Part shown: in pieces, positions 55,073 through 63,262 of the stretch | How the letters are laid out: the number at the start of each line of letters is the position of its first letter | How positions within the stretch are numbered: position 1 is the first letter of the stretch | Origin: Ancylobacter mangrovi | GTDB lineage: Bacteria; Pseudomonadota; Alphaproteobacteria; Rhizobiales; Xanthobacteraceae | Assembly: GCF_024752355.1 (NCBI RefSeq) | Contig: NZ_JANTHZ010000002.1 | Location: 744,001 to 808,000, forward strand | Reading direction: 5' to 3' | DNA: 64,000 nt | The notes under the pieces: generated by a model | What the model saw: the letters and a program-made list of their open reading frames with translations, nothing else | Told to the model about the DNA's origin: nothing | Databases searched by the model: none | Position numbers and translations under genes: made by a program

Positions 55073-56401
55073 ATGACCGACATCTGCAATTTCCACGAGC
55101 TCGCCACCATGGACGCGGCCGCCCGCGCCGGCCTGCTTAAGCGTTCGGAGACCGACCTCTCGACCTTCATCGAGAAGGTCCGCCCGATCGTCGAGGCGGT
55201 ACGCACGGAAGGCGACGAGGCGCTGGCGCGCTTCGGCCGCGAGCTCGACAGGGCCGACGTCACGGCCGACCGGCTGAAGGCCAGCGAGGCGGAATTCGAC
55301 GAGGCGTTCCGGCTGGTCGCCCCCGAGGTGATCGAATCGATCGAGTTCGGCATTTCCAATATCCGCAGCTTTCACGAGGAGCAGGCGCCCGAGCCGATGT
55401 GGCTGAAGGAGGTGCGCCCCGGCGCCTTCGCCGGCGACCGCTGGACGCCGATCGAATCCGCCGCGCTCTACGTGCCGCGCGGCAAGGGCGCCTTTCCCTC
55501 GGTGACGATGATGACCGCCGTGCCGGCGAGCGTCGCCAAGGTGCCGAACATCTCGATCGTGACCCCGCCGACCGAGACCGGCGGCGTCGACGCCGCGACC
55601 CTCGTCGCCGCCCGGCTCGCCGGCGTCGAGACGGTCTACAAGTGCGGCGGCGCGCAGGCGGTGGCGGCGGTCGCCTACGGCACGCAGACGGTGAGGAAGG
55701 CGATCAAGATCGTCGGCCCCGGCTCGCCCTGGCTGGTGGCCGCCAAGCGCCTGCTCTCCGACATCATCGACACCGGGCTCCCCGCCGGCCCCTCGGAGGC
55801 GATCATCTTCGCCGACGGCACGGTGAACGGCGCGGTTGCGGCGCTCGACCTGCTGATCGAGGCCGAGCACGGGCCGGATTCCTCCGCCTATCTCGTTACC
55901 CATTCGCGCGAGCTGGCGGAAGCCGCGCGCGCCGCCCTGCCCGGGCATTGGGGGCGGATGAGCGAGCAGCGCGTCGCCTTTTCGAAGGCGGTGCTGAGCG
56001 GCAAGTGCGGGGGCATCGTGCTGACCTCCTCGCTGGAGGAGAGCTACGACTTCGTCAACGCCTATGCGCCCGAGCACCTCGAGATCCTCTCCACCGACCC
56101 GTTCGCGCATCTGGGGCGGATCACCGAGGCGGCGGAGGTGCTGATGGGACCCTATACGCCGGTGACCATCGCCAATTTCACCCTCGGCCCCAATGCCGTG
56201 CTGCCGACCAGCCGCTGGGCACGCACCTACGGGCCGCTCTCGGTCACCGACTTCCTCAAGCGCTCCTCGGTCGGCTACGTCACCGGCACCGCCTATCCGG
56301 AATTCGCCGGCCACGCCCGCCGGCTCGCGCGCTATGAGGGCTTCTCCAGCCATGAGAACGCGGTCTCCGGGCTGCGCGACGACCTGCTGAAGGGCGGCTG
56401 A
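55073..56401 (+). CDS. Histidinol-dehydrogenase paralogue, catabolic type
   Basis: 442 residues from the ATG at 55073, with GAGAGG upstream. It has the HisD fold throughout. The catalytic Glu334-His335 pair (YAPEHLEI) is kept. The zinc-ligand positions differ from HisD: the Gln before AEH is Glu263, the Asp of GDY is Asn368 and the substrate His of NHVLPT is Ala375, while His266 and His427 remain. No his gene is near. Relatives include sulfopropanediol 3-dehydrogenase (HpsN). It is likely an NAD-dependent dehydrogenase of a small polyol or sulfonate, not a histidine enzyme. ADH follows after 3 bp. Confidence 0.88.
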   Translation: MTDICNFHELATMDAAARAGLLKRSETDLSTFIEKVRPIVEAVRTEGDEALARFGRELDRADVTADRLKASEAEFDEAFRLVAPEVIESIEFGISNIRSFHEEQAPEPMWLKEVRPGAFAGDRWTPIESAALYVPRGKGAFPSVTMMTAVPASVAKVPNISIVTPPTETGGVDAATLVAARLAGVETVYKCGGAQAVAAVAYGTQTVRKAIKIVGPGSPWLVAAKRLLSDIIDTGLPAGPSEAIIFADGTVNGAVAALDLLIEAEHGPDSSAYLVTHSRELAEAARAALPGHWGRMSEQRVAFSKAVLSGKCGGIVLTSSLEESYDFVNAYAPEHLEILSTDPFAHLGRITEAAEVLMGPYTPVTIANFTLGPNAVLPTSRWARTYGPLSVTDFLKRSSVGYVTGTAYPEFAGHARRLARYEGFSSHENAVSGLRDDLLKGG

Positions 56402-56404
56402 GGC

Positions 56405-57436
56405 ATGAAGGCGGTCCGGCTCCACGGCGCGGGCGACCTGAGGGTCGAGGAGGTGCCGCCTCCCGGCACGCCGGCGGCCGGCTGGGTGCGGCTGAAGGTC
56501 GGCGCGGCCGGCATCTGCGGTTCGGACATCCACAATTTCCGCACCGGCCAGTGGATCACCCGCGCGCCGTCCATCGCCGGCCACGAGCTGACCGGGGTGG
56601 TGGTCGAGACCGGCGCGGGCGTCGAAGGCTTCGCGCCGGGCGACGCGGTGGTGGCGGATTCGCGCTTCTGGTGCGGGGATTGCCCGGCCTGCCGGGCGGG
56701 GCGGCATCATCTGTGCGAGAAGCTCGGTTTCGTCGGCGAGGCATGCGATGGCGGCTTCGCGGAGGAGGTGGTGCTGCCCGCGCGGCTGCTGCTGCCGGTT
56801 CCGGCCGAGCTCGCCCCGGCGGTGGCGGCGATGGCCGAGCCGCTGGCGGTGGCGCTGCACGCGGTGCGCCGGCTGGCGCCGCAACCGGGCGAGCCGGTGC
56901 TGGTGGTGGGCTGCGGGCCGATCGGCGGGCTCGCGGCGCTCGTCCTCGCGCGGGGAGGCGACGGGGTGCCTCATGACGGGCCGGTCCTCGTCGCCGACCG
57001 CAATGGCGCGCGGGCGGCTCTTGTGGCGGAGGTGACCGGCGCGCAGAGCGTCGCGCTCGACGCCGGCGACCTCCGCGCGGCGCTGGACGGCCGGCTTCCC
57101 GCCGCCTCCATCGAGGCGACCGGCAGCCCGGCGGCGCTCTCGGCCTTGACCGGGGTGATGGAGGGCGGCGGACGGGTGGCGCTGGTCGGCATCTATCACG
57201 GCCGTCTCGACCTCGATCCGAACCGGATGGTCGAGCACGAATTGTCGATGATCGGCTGCCACGCCTTCACCGACGAGCTGCCGCAGGCGGTGACGCTGCT
57301 ACCCGCGCTCCAGAGCGACCTCCTGCGCCTCGTCGACCGCGAGATCGGCCTCGACGAGGTGCCCGCCGCCTATGAGCGGCTGATCGCGGGTGAGGCGGAC
57401 GGGCTCAAGACCATCATCCGCCCGGGCCGGCCGTGA
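56405..57436 (+). CDS. Zinc-dependent medium-chain alcohol dehydrogenase
   Basis: 343 residues. The catalytic zinc site has Cys in GICGSDIH and His in AGHELTG; the structural zinc site has four Cys in CGDCPACRAGRHHLC. The Rossmann motif is VVGCGPIGGLAA. The sequence style is that of sorbitol, threonine or idonate dehydrogenases, which act on a secondary alcohol of a polyol. It starts 3 bp after the HisD paralogue and its stop overlaps the kinase start (GTGA). Confidence 0.92.
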   Translation: MKAVRLHGAGDLRVEEVPPPGTPAAGWVRLKVGAAGICGSDIHNFRTGQWITRAPSIAGHELTGVVVETGAGVEGFAPGDAVVADSRFWCGDCPACRAGRHHLCEKLGFVGEACDGGFAEEVVLPARLLLPVPAELAPAVAAMAEPLAVALHAVRRLAPQPGEPVLVVGCGPIGGLAALVLARGGDGVPHDGPVLVADRNGARAALVAEVTGAQSVALDAGDLRAALDGRLPAASIEATGSPAALSALTGVMEGGGRVALVGIYHGRLDLDPNRMVEHELSMIGCHAFTDELPQAVTLLPALQSDLLRLVDREIGLDEVPAAYERLIAGEADGLKTIIRPGRP

Positions 57437-58743
57437 GCATGTCGAGCCGCACCGCGCAGATCCGCGCGCTGGCGCAGCGCGACCCGGCACTCGCCGAGGC
57501 GCCGCTCGCCGCGCTGCTGGCCGACCTGTTCGGCATCGCGCCGCGCAACGTGGCGATCAATCTCGACCGCTACAGCCTCAACTCGCTCAACGGCTTCTTC
57601 GAGACCGATGCGGAGGCCTTCTTCTTCAAGTTCCATCAGGAGGAAGGCGAGGAGGCGATGGCCGGCGAGTATTACCGTGCCGACATCCTCGCCCGCGCCG
57701 GCCTTCCGGTGGACCAGCCGGTGCATGTCTCGGCCGAGCCCGGCGAGCAGATCCTGGTCTATCGCCGCCGCGACGAGCCGCGCTTTTCCGACGTGCTGCG
57801 CGCGCTCGACATGGAGGACGACCCGGCGGCGCGGGCGGTGGCGGTGGAGGCCGAGCGCGGGCTCAGCCGCGCCCTCATCGCCACCTATCGCGCCAGCCTG
57901 CATCCCGTCACGGCGGGGGAGGTGGCGGCCGAGCCGATCCACCGGCTGTTCCACGAGCGGCTGGTCACGCATGGCGCGGCGGGGGAAGCCTATCCCGGCG
58001 GGCGCTACCGGGAGTTCTATCTCGGCCGCCGCTTCGCCTTTCCCGGCCTCGCGCTCGACTGGGCGGACCTGTCGACGCGGCGCTTCACCGTCAACGGCGT
58101 GACCTATGCCCGTACGCTCGGCGAGCTGTTCGACGCGGCAGAGGCCCGCCTGCGCCCGGAGCGGCTCGCCGATGCCGGTGGGGTGGTCGCTCATGGCGAC
58201 GCGCACAACGCCAATGTCTGGTTCACTCGTGGCGACAGAAACGGCGAAGCGGGCGCGCGGCTCTCCTTCTTCGACCCGGCCTTTGCGGGGGAGAACGTGC
58301 CGGCCCTGCTGGCCGAGGTGAAGGCGACGTTCCACAACGTGTTCGCCCATCCGTTCTGGCTCTACGACCCGGACCTCGCCAGCACGCGCTTTTCCGCCGC
58401 TGCGCGGCTCGCCCCGGGCGAATTGATCGTCGAGACCGACTGGGCGCCGAGCCCGGTGCGCGCCGATCTCCTCGCCGTGAAGGCGGACGAGGTGTGGCGC
58501 CCGCTGCTCGCCGAGCTCGCGGCCCGCGCCCTGCTGCCGCCCGACTGGCGCGAGGTGATCCGCCTCGCCCTGTTCCTGTGCCCGACGCTGGTGATGGATC
58601 TGCGCGCCGGCGCGCGCACCCACACGCCGATCTCCTCATTGATCGGCCTGTCGGTCGCGGTCATGGTCGGCTCCCCGCCGCTCCAGGGCGCGGACGCCGT
58701 CACCCGTTTCCTCGACCGCATCGACCCGGACCTGCCCCGATGA
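57433..58743 (+). CDS. APH-fold small-molecule kinase (phosphotransferase)
   Basis: 436 residues from a GTG at 57433, which overlaps the upstream stop by 4 nt; an ATG at 57439 is also possible. The catalytic loop HGDAHNAN has His254 and Asp256, and the magnesium Asp281 is in FFDPAF, as in choline and aminoglycoside kinases. It should phosphorylate a small hydroxylated molecule with ATP. Given the polyol-type dehydrogenases on both sides, a sugar-like or alcohol intermediate is more likely than an antibiotic. It overlaps the next gene by 4 nt. Confidence 0.85.
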   Translation: MSMSSRTAQIRALAQRDPALAEAPLAALLADLFGIAPRNVAINLDRYSLNSLNGFFETDAEAFFFKFHQEEGEEAMAGEYYRADILARAGLPVDQPVHVSAEPGEQILVYRRRDEPRFSDVLRALDMEDDPAARAVAVEAERGLSRALIATYRASLHPVTAGEVAAEPIHRLFHERLVTHGAAGEAYPGGRYREFYLGRRFAFPGLALDWADLSTRRFTVNGVTYARTLGELFDAAEARLRPERLADAGGVVAHGDAHNANVWFTRGDRNGEAGARLSFFDPAFAGENVPALLAEVKATFHNVFAHPFWLYDPDLASTRFSAAARLAPGELIVETDWAPSPVRADLLAVKADEVWRPLLAELAARALLPPDWREVIRLALFLCPTLVMDLRAGARTHTPISSLIGLSVAVMVGSPPLQGADAVTRFLDRIDPDLPR

Positions 58744-59885
58744 GCCTCATCAATGTCGACGACGCCCGCGCCATCGCCCGGCGCCGTCTGCCGCGCATCT
58801 TCTTCGATTATGTCGACGGCGGCGCCTTCGCCGAGGACACGCTGCGGGCCAACCGGGAGGATTTCGGCCGCTGGACGCTGGTGCAGCGCGTGCTCAACGA
58901 CATCTCGGTGCGCGATCTCTCGACCGAGTTCCTCGGCACCCGCCACCCGCTGCCCTTCATGCTGGGGCCGGTCGGCTTCCTCGGGCTCTACGCCGCGCGC
59001 GGCGAGATCGCGGCGGCGCGGGCCGCCCATGCCGCGGGCATCCCGCTGTGCCTGTCGACCTTCTCCATCGCCTCGCTGACCGAGCTCCGGGCGGCGACGC
59101 AGGGGCCGCTGCATTTCCAGCTCTATGTCATGTCGGACCGTGCCATCGGCGAGGAGCTGATCGCGCAGGCCCGCGCGGCCGGGGTCGATACGCTCTACCT
59201 CACCGTCGACACCGCGATCACCAGCGTGCGCGAGCGCGACCTGCGCAACGGCTTCCGCTCGCTCACCCGGATCACGCCGGGTCTCGCCCTGCGCCTCGCC
59301 ACCCGCCCCGGCTGGTGCGTCGAGATGCTGCGCGCGGGGATGCCGGAGGTCGGCGCGGTCAAGCACCGGCCCGAGTTCGGCCGGGGCGCGCTGGAGCAGG
59401 CGAGCAACCTGTCGCGGCGGATCGACACCCGCCTGTCCTGGAAGGATGTCGACTGGCTGCGCGCGCGCTGGGACGGCAAGCTGGTGCTGAAGGGCGTGCT
59501 CGCGCCCGAGGACGCGATGACCGCCCGCGCGACCGGCGTTGACGCGATCGTGGTCTCCAACCATGGCGGGCGCCAGCTCGACGGTGCCTCCTCCACCATC
59601 GCCGCGCTGCCGGCGATCGCCGACGCGCTGGGCGGCGACCTCGACATATTGTTCGACGGCGGGGTGCGGCGCGGTGCCGACATCGTGAAGGCGCTCGCGC
59701 TCGGCGCCTCCGGCGTACTGCTCGGTCGGGCCTATGTGTTCGGCCTCGGCGCCGCCGGGGAGGCGGGCGTCGCCCGCATGATCGCGCATCTGCGCGAGGA
59801 GGTGGACATCACGCTGGCGCTGATGGGGCTGACCTCGATCGACGCGCTGAAACGGCTCGGGCGCGCGGCATTGAACCCGCGCTGA
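58740..59885 (+). CDS. FMN-dependent alpha-hydroxy-acid oxidase/dehydrogenase
   Basis: 381 residues, a TIM-barrel member of the LldD/glycolate oxidase family. The active-site His275 and Arg278 are in SNHGGRQLDG; the start FDYVDGGA and RVLNDISVRDLSTEFLG are usual. It oxidises a 2-hydroxy acid (lactate, glycolate, mandelate or similar) to the 2-oxo acid. It overlaps the kinase gene by 4 nt and ends the tight ADH-kinase-oxidase group. Confidence 0.92.
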   Translation: MSLINVDDARAIARRRLPRIFFDYVDGGAFAEDTLRANREDFGRWTLVQRVLNDISVRDLSTEFLGTRHPLPFMLGPVGFLGLYAARGEIAAARAAHAAGIPLCLSTFSIASLTELRAATQGPLHFQLYVMSDRAIGEELIAQARAAGVDTLYLTVDTAITSVRERDLRNGFRSLTRITPGLALRLATRPGWCVEMLRAGMPEVGAVKHRPEFGRGALEQASNLSRRIDTRLSWKDVDWLRARWDGKLVLKGVLAPEDAMTARATGVDAIVVSNHGGRQLDGASSTIAALPAIADALGGDLDILFDGGVRRGADIVKALALGASGVLLGRAYVFGLGAAGEAGVARMIAHLREEVDITLALMGLTSIDALKRLGRAALNPR

Positions 59886-59917
59886 CGCGCGGCGCGCTTT
59901 TCCGAAAGCAGGGAAGT

Positions 59918-59958
59918 TTCGTTCGAAGCATTGAAAAGCGTCATTCGACGCGTATAGC
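59918..59958 (+). promoter_or_regulatory. Probable glpDK promoter with nearby palindrome
   Basis: TTGAAA (59931-59936), a 16-bp spacer and TATAGC (59953-59958) form a good sigma-70 promoter, 59 bp before the glpD start. Just upstream is TTCG-TT-CGAA (59918-59927), and GCTTT-TCCG-AAAGC lies at 59896-59909. These TTCG/CGAA arms resemble sites of DeoR-type regulators such as GlpR, but no regulator gene is in view. Confidence 0.6.
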
Positions 59959-60016
59959 CTCCGCCCGAGGCGGGAAACGAAAGCGTTGCCGTCGGTCCAG
60001 CCTGCGGAGACGCCGT

Positions 60017-61567
60017 GTGACCCGTCAAGCCACCGATCCGATCTACGACATCGCCATCATCGGCGGCGGGGTGAACGGCTGCGGCATCGCCCGCGACGCC
60101 GCCGGGCGGGGCGCCTCGGTGGTGCTGTTCGAGCAGGGCGACTTCGCCGGCGCGACCTCCTCGGCCTCCACCAAGCTGATCCATGGCGGGCTGCGCTATC
60201 TCGAGCAGTACGAGTTCCGGCTCGTGCACGAGGCGCTCGCCGAGCGCGAGGTGCTGTGGAAGATCGCGCCGCACATCATCGGCCCGCTGCGCTTCGTGCT
60301 GCCGCACCACAAGGGGCTGCGCCCGGCCTGGCTGCTGCGGCTCGGCCTGTTCATCTACGACCATCTCGGCGGGCGCCGGCTGCTGCCGGCGACGCGCACG
60401 CTCGACCTCTCGAGCGACGTGACCGGCCGGCCGCTGCGCGAGGGCTACCGGCGCGGCTTCGAATATTCCGACTGCCGGGTCGACGACAGCCGCCTCGTGG
60501 TGCTGAACGCGCTGGACGCGGCCGAGCGCGGCGCCGACATCCGCCCGCGCACGCGCGTCGTCTCCGCCCGGCGCGAGAGCGAGTTCTGGCGCATCGAGGT
60601 GGAAGCGGGCGGCATCTCGCAGCTCGTCCATGCGCGCGTGCTGGTTAATGCGGCGGGGCCGTGGGTGCACCAGGTGCTGAGCGAGGTCGCCGGCGTCAGC
60701 TCGCCGGCCGAGGTGCGGCTGGTGCAGGGCAGCCACATCGTGGTGCGCAAGCTCTACGACCACGACCGCGCCTACATCTTCCAGAACCCGGACGGGCGGA
60801 TCATCTTCGCCATTCCCTACCATGACGATTTCACGCTGATCGGCACCACCGACCGCGACTTCGGCCACACGCCCGGCGCGCCGGTCGCGAGCGCGGAGGA
60901 GATCGCCTATCTGTGCGCCGCGGCCGACGAGTATTTCCGCGCGCCGGTGAGCCCGGACGACGTGGTGTGGGCCTATTCCGGCGTGCGCCCGCTCTATGAC
61001 GACGGCGCCTCCAAGGCGCAGGAAGCCACGCGCGACTACGTGCTGGAGCTCGACGACGCCGACGGCCAAGTGCCCGTGCTCTCGGTGTTCGGCGGCAAGA
61101 TCACCACCTATCGCCGGCTCGCCGAGCACGCCATGCGCAAGCTCGCGCCGTTCCTGCCCGCGGCCTCGGCCCGGCCCTGGACCGGGGGTGCGCCGCTGCC
61201 GGGCGGGGATTTCGGCGTCGAGGACCGGGCGCGGCTGGAAGGCCAGCTGCGCCGCGCCCATGCCGGGCTCGACGAGCGGCTCGCGCGCCGGCTGGTGCGC
61301 AGCTACGGGACCCGGGCGATGCGCATCCTCGACGGCGCGCGCACGCCCGGCGACCTCGGCTCCGTGTTCGGCGCCGACCTGACCGAGGCCGAGGTGCTCC
61401 ACCTCATGCGCGAGGAATGGGCGCTGACCGCCGAGGATGTGCTCTGGCGCCGCACCAAGCTCGGCCTGCATTTCTCGGCCGAGGAGACGGCGGCGCTCGA
61501 GGACTTCATGCGCAGGGCGGGGGAGATGGCCGGCTCCCCGCCCGCGACGCGCAGCGTTCCGGCATGA
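60017..61567 (+). CDS. glpD: Glycerol-3-phosphate dehydrogenase (FAD)
   Basis: 516 residues from a GTG at 60017. FAD motif [17 protein letters not shown] begins at about residue 16 and the family mark [21 protein letters not shown] follows, visible as [11 protein letters not shown]. The membrane-bound enzyme oxidises glycerol 3-phosphate to dihydroxyacetone phosphate and passes electrons to ubiquinone. glpK follows after 10 bp. Confidence 0.96.
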   Translation: MTRQATDPIYDIAIIGGGVNGCGIARDAAGRGASVVLFEQGDFAGATSSASTKLIHGGLRYLEQYEFRLVHEALAEREVLWKIAPHIIGPLRFVLPHHKGLRPAWLLRLGLFIYDHLGGRRLLPATRTLDLSSDVTGRPLREGYRRGFEYSDCRVDDSRLVVLNALDAAERGADIRPRTRVVSARRESEFWRIEVEAGGISQLVHARVLVNAAGPWVHQVLSEVAGVSSPAEVRLVQGSHIVVRKLYDHDRAYIFQNPDGRIIFAIPYHDDFTLIGTTDRDFGHTPGAPVASAEEIAYLCAAADEYFRAPVSPDDVVWAYSGVRPLYDDGASKAQEATRDYVLELDDADGQVPVLSVFGGKITTYRRLAEHAMRKLAPFLPAASARPWTGGAPLPGGDFGVEDRARLEGQLRRAHAGLDERLARRLVRSYGTRAMRILDGARTPGDLGSVFGADLTEAEVLHLMREEWALTAEDVLWRRTKLGLHFSAEETAALEDFMRRAGEMAGSPPATRSVPA

Positions 61568-61577
61568 GTGCCTTTGC

Positions 61578-63077
61578 ATGAGCAGCCATATTCTCGCGAT
61601 CGACCAGGGGACGACCTCCTCGCGCGCCATCCTGTTCCGCCCGGACACCAGTATTGCCGCCGAGGCGCAGCAGGAATTCGCCCAGCACTTCCCCTCCTCG
61701 GGCTGGGTCGAGCACGAGGCGGAGGACCTGTGGAACACCACGGTCTCCACCTGCCGGCAGGCGATCGCCGAGGCGGGCATCGGCCCGGCCGACATCGCCG
61801 CGATCGGCATCACCAACCAGCGAGAGACGGTGGTGGTGTGGGACCGGCAGAGCGGGCGGGCGATCTACCGCGCCATCGTCTGGCAGGACCGGCGCACCGC
61901 CGCCCATTCCGCCCGGCTGAAGGGGGAGGGGCACGAGGAACTGGTCACGGCGCGCACCGGGTTGATCCTCGATCCCTATTTCTCGGCCACCAAGATCGGC
62001 TGGATCCTCGATCACGTGCCGGGGGCGCGCAAGCGCGCGGAGCGCGGCGAGCTCGCCTTCGGCACGGTGGATTCCTGGCTGCTGTGGCGCCTCACCGGCG
62101 GCAAGGTGCACGCCACCGACATCACCAACGCCTCGCGCACCTCGCTGTTCAACATCCATGAGGGCCGCTGGGACGACGACATGCTGGCGCTGTTCGGCGT
62201 GCCGCGCTCCATGCTGCCGGAAGTGAAGGAGTGCGCCGACGATTTCGGCGAGACCCTGCCGGAGCTGTTCGGCGGGCCGCTGCCGATCCGCGGCGTGGCT
62301 GGCGACCAGCAGGCGGCGACGATCGGCCAGGCCTGCTTCGAGCCCGGCATGATCAAGTCGACCTACGGCACCGGCTGCTTCGCCCTGCTCAACACCGGCG
62401 AGACCGTCGTCGCCTCGGCGAACCGGCTGCTCAGCACCATCGCCTACCAGATCGACGGGCGCCGCTGCTACGCGCTGGAGGGCTCGATCTTCGTCGCCGG
62501 CGCCGCGGTGCAGTGGCTGCGCGACGGCATCGGCATCATCGCCAGCTCGGCCGAGAGCGAGAAGCTGGCGGAGGCCGCCGATGCCGGCCAGCACGTCTAT
62601 CTGGTGCCGGCCTTCGTCGGGCTCGGCGCGCCCTATTGGGAGCCGGAGGTGCGCGGCGCCATGTTCGGCCTCACCCGCGCCACCACCAGCGCCGAGATCG
62701 CGCTGGCGACGCTGGAGAGCGTGTCCTACCAGACCGCCGACCTGATCGACGCCATGCACGCGGACTGGCAGGCGTCGGGCGCCGGCGCGGCGCCGACGGT
62801 GCTGCGCGTCGACGGCGGCATGAGCGCCTCGAACTTCTTCGTGCAGCGCCTCGCCGACATCATCGCCGCCCCGGTCGACCGTCCGGTGGTGCGCGAGACC
62901 ACCGCGCTCGGCGCGGCCTATCTCGCCGGCTACAAGTCCGGGATCTTCCCCGCGCCCGAGCATTTCGCTGACCTGTGGCGGCTCGAACGGCATTTCACCC
63001 CGTCCATGCCGGCGGTGACGCGCGAGCGCAAGCTGGCCGGCTGGCGCGACGCGGTGTGGCGGCTGACCATGGCGTGA
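61578..63077 (+). CDS. glpK: Glycerol kinase
   Basis: 499 residues from the ATG at 61578, exactly the GlpK length. The phosphate-binding [14 protein letters not shown] start and the FGGY signatures ([10 protein letters not shown]-like [11 protein letters not shown], and [29 protein letters not shown]) are present. It phosphorylates glycerol to glycerol 3-phosphate, the substrate of GlpD. No glycerol facilitator or transporter gene is seen before the window ends. Confidence 0.96.
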   Translation: MSSHILAIDQGTTSSRAILFRPDTSIAAEAQQEFAQHFPSSGWVEHEAEDLWNTTVSTCRQAIAEAGIGPADIAAIGITNQRETVVVWDRQSGRAIYRAIVWQDRRTAAHSARLKGEGHEELVTARTGLILDPYFSATKIGWILDHVPGARKRAERGELAFGTVDSWLLWRLTGGKVHATDITNASRTSLFNIHEGRWDDDMLALFGVPRSMLPEVKECADDFGETLPELFGGPLPIRGVAGDQQAATIGQACFEPGMIKSTYGTGCFALLNTGETVVASANRLLSTIAYQIDGRRCYALEGSIFVAGAAVQWLRDGIGIIASSAESEKLAEAADAGQHVYLVPAFVGLGAPYWEPEVRGAMFGLTRATTSAEIALATLESVSYQTADLIDAMHADWQASGAGAAPTVLRVDGGMSASNFFVQRLADIIAAPVDRPVVRETTALGAAYLAGYKSGIFPAPEHFADLWRLERHFTPSMPAVTRERKLAGWRDAVWRLTMA

Positions 63078-63262
63078 AATCGCCCATTCGCGGGATGCTG
63101 AAGCGCGGAACGCGCGCGCGTGGCGAATCGATAGAGGTAATTAGATACGCCGACGTGATCGGCCGGCTGCTCTATAATGGATCGCAACAACGGCAAGATT
63201 ATACAATTTCGGACGCAGGGTTTGGTAATTGTCTGACCTAGCGTCATCAGGGGGCTGGTGTG

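Noticed and set aside
55073-56401. Histidine-biosynthesis hisD
   Set aside because: Zinc-ligand and substrate residues are changed and the neighbours are catabolic; no his gene is nearby.
63173-63178. TATAAT as a firm -10 box for the radical SAM gene
   Set aside because: The hexamer is perfect but no -35 element lies at 16-18 bp, so I mention it only in the gene entry.
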